This document shows, in pieces, positions 60,852 through 64,000 of a DNA stretch of 64,000 nt (position 1 is its first letter; every line of letters begins with the position of its first letter). The position numbers were made by a program, and so were the translations under genes. This DNA is from Haloarcula mannanilytica (GTDB taxonomy: Archaea > Halobacteriota > Halobacteria > Halobacteriales > Haloarculaceae): the NCBI RefSeq assembly GCF_005406125.1, contig NZ_BIXZ01000004.1, positions 124,001 to 188,000 of the forward strand. The letters are read 5' to 3'. The notes under the pieces were generated by a model. That model ran no database searches and was not told the DNA's origin. It saw nothing but the letters and a program-made list of their open reading frames with translations.

Positions 60852-61945
60852 TGCAGGGAGCCGACCCGGACACCGTTGCCGACGCCCTCGACAGTGGCGA
60901 CCCGCTCCCCGGAACCGGCGGTTTCGCGGGCGAAGTGGACGGAGCGCTCGTCCGTGACGTGCTCGGTCGGTATCCGCTGTTCGTGGAGCGTGCTGTGTCT
61001 GAGGAGACGCGCCTCGACTCCGAGCAGTGGAGCCACGACCCGACAGACCTCGACGACCCAATCTCGTTCCCAGCCGGCCATGTTCGGACCGAGAGTGGGA
61101 CCCGACAGCGGTGGTCGCTCCCGTCGCCCGAGCCGTCCGGCGACCGCGAGACGGCAATCGAGCAGGTCCGTGAGGCTGTCGAGACAAGCATCGACGCCGT
61201 AGAAACAGATGGGCTGGCAATCGCGTTCTCCGGCGGGGTCGACTCGGCCCTGCTTGCGGCCCGACTCGACGCGCCGCTGTACGTCGCTGGCTTCCCGGAC
61301 AGCCACGACGTTGAGGCGGCGCGGTCGGCCGCCGACCTGCTGGGAACCGAGGTCCGCATCGTCGAACTCACACACGACGCCATCGAGCGGGCCGTCCCCG
61401 AAATCGCACGCGCCACTGGGCGAACGAACGCGATGGCGGTCCAGATCGCGCTCCCGCTGTATCTCGCCGCCGACCGGGTTGCCAGCGACGGCTTCGACCG
61501 ACTGGCGCTGGGCCAGGGAGCCGACGAGCTGTTCGGCGGCTACGCCAAAGTCGCCAAGGCCCCCGAAGACCCGCGCGTCGAGGCCGACACCGTCCGCGGG
61601 GCACAGCGCGAGGTCATCGCCTCGCTCCCCGACCAACTGGAACGGGACGTGCTCGCGCTGCGGGCCGCCGGTGTCGAACCGGTAACGCCGCTGTTACACG
61701 ACCGGGTCATCGCCGCCGCGCTCCGGTTGGACGGCGACCTGCTCGTCGACGGCGAGACGCGGAAGGTGGCGCTCCGCGCGGCAGCCAGCGAGTCGCTCCC
61801 AAACGAGATTGCGGACCGGGACAAGAAGGCCGCCCAGTACGGCTCGCTCGCCGCCCGGGAACTCGACCGCCTGGCCCGCCAGGCCGGCTACAAGCGACGG
61901 ATGGACGACCACGTCACGCAGTACGTCGAATCGCTCGTAGCGTGA
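60851..61945 (+). CDS. Asparagine-synthase-like PP-loop protein
   Basis: 364 residues from ATG 60851. AIAFSGGVDSALLAARLDAP is the PP-loop SGGVDS of AsnB synthetase domains; QGADELFGGYAKVAK is the DELFGGY signature; IADRDKKAAQYGSLA and RLARQAG close the domain. The N-terminal glutaminase domain is missing; only a short region GGFAGEVDGALVRDVLGRYP LFVER remains. It would therefore use ammonia or serve another amidation/adenylation. Overlaps the PHP gene, so probably co-translated. Confidence 0.85.
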   Translation: MQGADPDTVADALDSGDPLPGTGGFAGEVDGALVRDVLGRYPLFVERAVSEETRLDSEQWSHDPTDLDDPISFPAGHVRTESGTRQRWSLPSPEPSGDRETAIEQVREAVETSIDAVETDGLAIAFSGGVDSALLAARLDAPLYVAGFPDSHDVEAARSAADLLGTEVRIVELTHDAIERAVPEIARATGRTNAMAVQIALPLYLAADRVASDGFDRLALGQGADELFGGYAKVAKAPEDPRVEADTVRGAQREVIASLPDQLERDVLALRAAGVEPVTPLLHDRVIAAALRLDGDLLVDGETRKVALRAAASESLPNEIADRDKKAAQYGSLAARELDRLARQAGYKRRMDDHVTQYVESLVA

Positions 61946-61947
61946 GG

Positions 61948-62349
61948 TCACTGGGCGCTGCCGGTCACGGCGACCGGCCGCTCGGAGTCGAGAATCACGC
62001 TCTGGCTGACGCTCCCGAAGACGAGGGAACCCAGCGGCGAGCGCTTCCGGCCGCCGAGGATAATCATGTCCGCATCCCGCTCCTCGGCGACGTTGATAAT
62101 CTGGACCTCCGGGTCCCCGTGGCGCGTCTCCGTCTCGATGGTGACCCCCGATTCCTGCAGGGCCTCCACGAGTGCCTTGCCCGCAGGCGTCTGCTCGACC
62201 GACGTTTTCTCAGCCGTATCCTCGTCATCGAACACCCGCAGGACCGTCGCCGTCACCGAGTCCTCGGCGTGAGGGAGCCCCGTAGTCGCACTGGCCTGTG
62301 CGCTCGCCCGTTCCTCGCTGGCGTCGACCGGGAGTACCACCTGGTACAT
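61948..62349 (-). CDS. Universal stress protein (UspA family)
   Basis: 133 residues: YQVVLPVDASEERASAQASA at the start, and ILGGRKRSPLGSLVFGSVSQ then ILDSERPVAV at the end, the ATP-binding signature. It resembles the UspA at 38356 in length and motifs. Convergent with the AsnB-like gene, two bases apart. Confidence 0.9.
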   Translation of the reverse strand: MYQVVLPVDASEERASAQASATTGLPHAEDSVTATVLRVFDDEDTAEKTSVEQTPAGKALVEALQESGVTIETETRHGDPEVQIINVAEERDADMIILGGRKRSPLGSLVFGSVSQSVILDSERPVAVTGSAQ

Positions 62350-62456
62350 GTGCGATAGTTCGACCTATATGTTAATAGTTAACATGAACCTATGAAGTCG
62401 AAAGGGAAGCGATACGACGGGCCCTGACCACAGCCAGTGCGACGGGTAGCCCGGCG

Positions 62457-62933
62457 TTACCGGCGGCTAGCGGTCTCGATTGCGCGCTCGCCGATTTCGA
62501 CCACGTCGGCCGGGAACCGGTTGACCTGTGCCCGGAGTGCATCGGCGTCGAACCACTCCCAGTCGTCAGCCGGCTGTTCGCCCGGCCCCGGCGTGATGTC
62601 GCGGCTGTCCGCGTGGCCGTAGAAGATGAAGTCGATGTGCTGGTGGCCGACCTCGCCCTCGGCGTCGACGTTGATGTCTTCGAGCAGGAAGTGCTGTGGC
62701 TGCGGGATGGAGCGGACTGTTTCGCTCTCGATGTCCTGCTGTGGGGCGATGAGATCTACGTCGAGGCCCAGTTCCTCGCGCGTCTCGCGCAGGGCGGCCT
62801 CGTGGGGGAGTTCGTCACGGTCGATGTGCCCGCCGGCGGGCAGCCACATGTCGAGCTTACTGTGTTCGTGGAGCGCGACGGCGCCGTCGCTGACGACGTA
62901 GACGGTCGCGACAAAATGACGCGTGGTTTCCAT
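62457..62933 (-). CDS. Nudix hydrolase
   Basis: 158 residues. The Nudix box GHIDRDELPHEAALRETREE LGL gives Gx5Ex7REUxEExGU (about 34-56). It hydrolyses a nucleoside diphosphate linked to another moiety; substrate not predictable. A C-terminal region with EQPADDWEWFDADALRAQV completes the fold. Confidence 0.92.
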   Translation of the reverse strand: METTRHFVATVYVVSDGAVALHEHSKLDMWLPAGGHIDRDELPHEAALRETREELGLDVDLIAPQQDIESETVRSIPQPQHFLLEDINVDAEGEVGHQHIDFIFYGHADSRDITPGPGEQPADDWEWFDADALRAQVNRFPADVVEIGERAIETASRR

Positions 62934-62976
62934 ACCGACGGAACGGCACAGCCGGTCGTTTAGGTTACGATACCGC

Positions 62977-63951
62977 TCAGGGGTGGATGTTGTCTTCCGC
63001 TTCCAGCAGTTCGTGGTAGCGGTTGCGGATGGTGACTTCCGAGATGTTGGCGACCTCGCTGACCTCGCTCTGAGTCACCTTCTCGTTGGTGAGCAGCGAG
63101 GCGGCGTACACCGCGGCGGCGGCGAGGCCGACCGGCGACTTCCCGGAGTGGACGCCCTCCTCCTTGGCGTTCTGGAGGAGCTGGCGGGCGCGTCGCTCGA
63201 CCTCCTCGGAGAGGTCAAGATCCGACGCGAACCGCGGGACGTAGCTCTCGGGGTCGGCCGGCTGGATTTCGAGGCTGAGTTCGCGGACGACGTAGCGGTA
63301 GGTCCGGGCGATTTCGTCTTTCTCGACGCGGGAGACGCCGGCGATCTCGTCCAGCGAGCGCGGCGTCCCGGCCTGGCGCGCGGCGGCGTACAGCGACGCC
63401 GTCGAGACGCCCTCAATGGAGCGGCCAGGCAGCAGGTCCTCGTCGAGCGCACGGCGGTAGATGACGCTGGCCGTCTCGCGGACGTTCTCGGGGAGTCCGA
63501 GCGCGGAGGCCATGCGGTCGATTTCGCCAAGCGCCTGCTTGAGGTTGCGCTCCTTGGAGTCCCGTGTCCGGAACCGCTCGTTCCAGGTACGCAGTCGCTG
63601 CATCTTCTCGCGCTGGCGCGAGGACAGGGAGTTGCCGTAGGCGTCCTTGTCCTGCCAGCCGATGTTTGTCGAGAGGCCCTTGTCGTGCATCATGTTCGTC
63701 GTCGGCGCGCCGACGCGGGACTTCTCGTCTTTCTCCTTCGAATCGAACGCGCGCCACTCGGGACCGGGGTCGATCTCGTCCTCCTCGACGACTAACCCAC
63801 AGTCCTCACACACCGTCTCACCGCGCTCGCTGTCGGAGAGTAGCGACCCGCTACACTCCGGACAGACGAGCGTCTCCGACTCCTCCTCGTCCGTCTGCTC
63901 TGTCTCCGTTTCGCGCTCGTTCGAGTATCGGCGGATGCTGGTATCGGTCAT
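62977..63951 (-). CDS. tfb: Transcription initiation factor TFB
   Basis: 324 residues from ATG 63951. N-terminal zinc ribbon CPEC/CEDC (about 28-50), GPEWRAFDSKEKDEKSRVGA B-reader, then two cyclin-like repeats (about 110-205 and 210-300) containing LASALGLPENVRETASVIY and SPVGLAAAAVYAASLLTNEK. TFB bridges TBP-bound promoters and RNA polymerase. Haloarchaea carry several tfb genes for promoter selectivity; this one has a Glu/Thr-rich head (NERETETEQTDEEESETL). Confidence 0.95.
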   Translation of the reverse strand: MTDTSIRRYSNERETETEQTDEEESETLVCPECSGSLLSDSERGETVCEDCGLVVEEDEIDPGPEWRAFDSKEKDEKSRVGAPTTNMMHDKGLSTNIGWQDKDAYGNSLSSRQREKMQRLRTWNERFRTRDSKERNLKQALGEIDRMASALGLPENVRETASVIYRRALDEDLLPGRSIEGVSTASLYAAARQAGTPRSLDEIAGVSRVEKDEIARTYRYVVRELSLEIQPADPESYVPRFASDLDLSEEVERRARQLLQNAKEEGVHSGKSPVGLAAAAVYAASLLTNEKVTQSEVSEVANISEVTIRNRYHELLEAEDNIHP

Positions 63952-64000
63952 TTGTTGGGGGGACAACCGGGTATCGTACCCGAAAAACGTGTTGTGATAT

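Overview
The window reads as chromosome from a haloarchaeon, most likely Haloarcula. Evidence: strongly acidic proteins, high-GC coding DNA, an L11-L1-L10-L12 ribosomal cluster with an L1 leader, archaeal Rpo11, TFB, DRG GTPase, DphB and Trm5, and two tandem S-layer glycoprotein genes with PGF-CTERM tails next to an archaeosortase gene. Genus is an inference from gene content, not a search result.

1-1.8 kb holds three pilin-like secreted-protein genes (minus strand). At 2.0-18.2 kb an integrated element occupies the 3' end of a tRNA-Ala(GGC) gene, bounded by a 33-bp direct repeat. It carries a HUH rolling-circle-type Rep, a pleolipovirus-type structural cluster (small acidic protein, VP3-like membrane protein, VP4-like spike, two further conserved-position membrane proteins, VP8-like NTPase), two winged-helix regulators, a zinc-ribbon protein and a tyrosine integrase. 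Two AT-rich cargo blocks (about 4.5-6.8 and 12.2-15.8 kb) interrupt the GC-rich viral core and carry genes I cannot name, including a metzincin-like lipoprotein and a two-gene operon. It looks like a temperate betapleolipovirus-like provirus with accessory cargo.

18.5-22.3 kb encodes a 1,269-residue pilin-headed protein with CARDB-like repeats, divergent from the pilin-like cluster and separated from it by the provirus. 22.5-28.3 kb is housekeeping (L12, L10, L1, L11, DRG, glyoxalase-like). 28.6-36.4 kb is the cell-surface region: two paralogous S-layer glycoproteins, each preceded by a leader containing a conserved small open frame, followed by archaeosortase A, which would process both. 36.4-49.6 kb is mixed housekeeping: DphB, Trm5, two kinds of small zinc-finger protein, tRNA-Thr(CGT), alcohol dehydrogenase, cytochrome oxidase subunit III, Rpo11, HisF and PurL.

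49.5-52.5 kb is a SipW/TasA-type cluster: a signal peptidase with two camelysin/TasA-like secreted proteins and a third membrane-anchored protein, a plausible extracellular filament system. 52.7-59.9 kb is a hypoxia/nitrogen-oxide-flavoured cluster: two DUF2249 proteins, a cupin, a stand-alone GlutR-dimerisation-like protein, an NnrS/heme-copper-like membrane protein, a two-domain multicopper oxidase and a radical SAM/SPASM enzyme with its small partner. Two different palindromes recur in its promoters. 60-64 kb contains a PHP phosphoesterase, an AsnB-like PP-loop protein, UspA, a Nudix hydrolase and a TFB.
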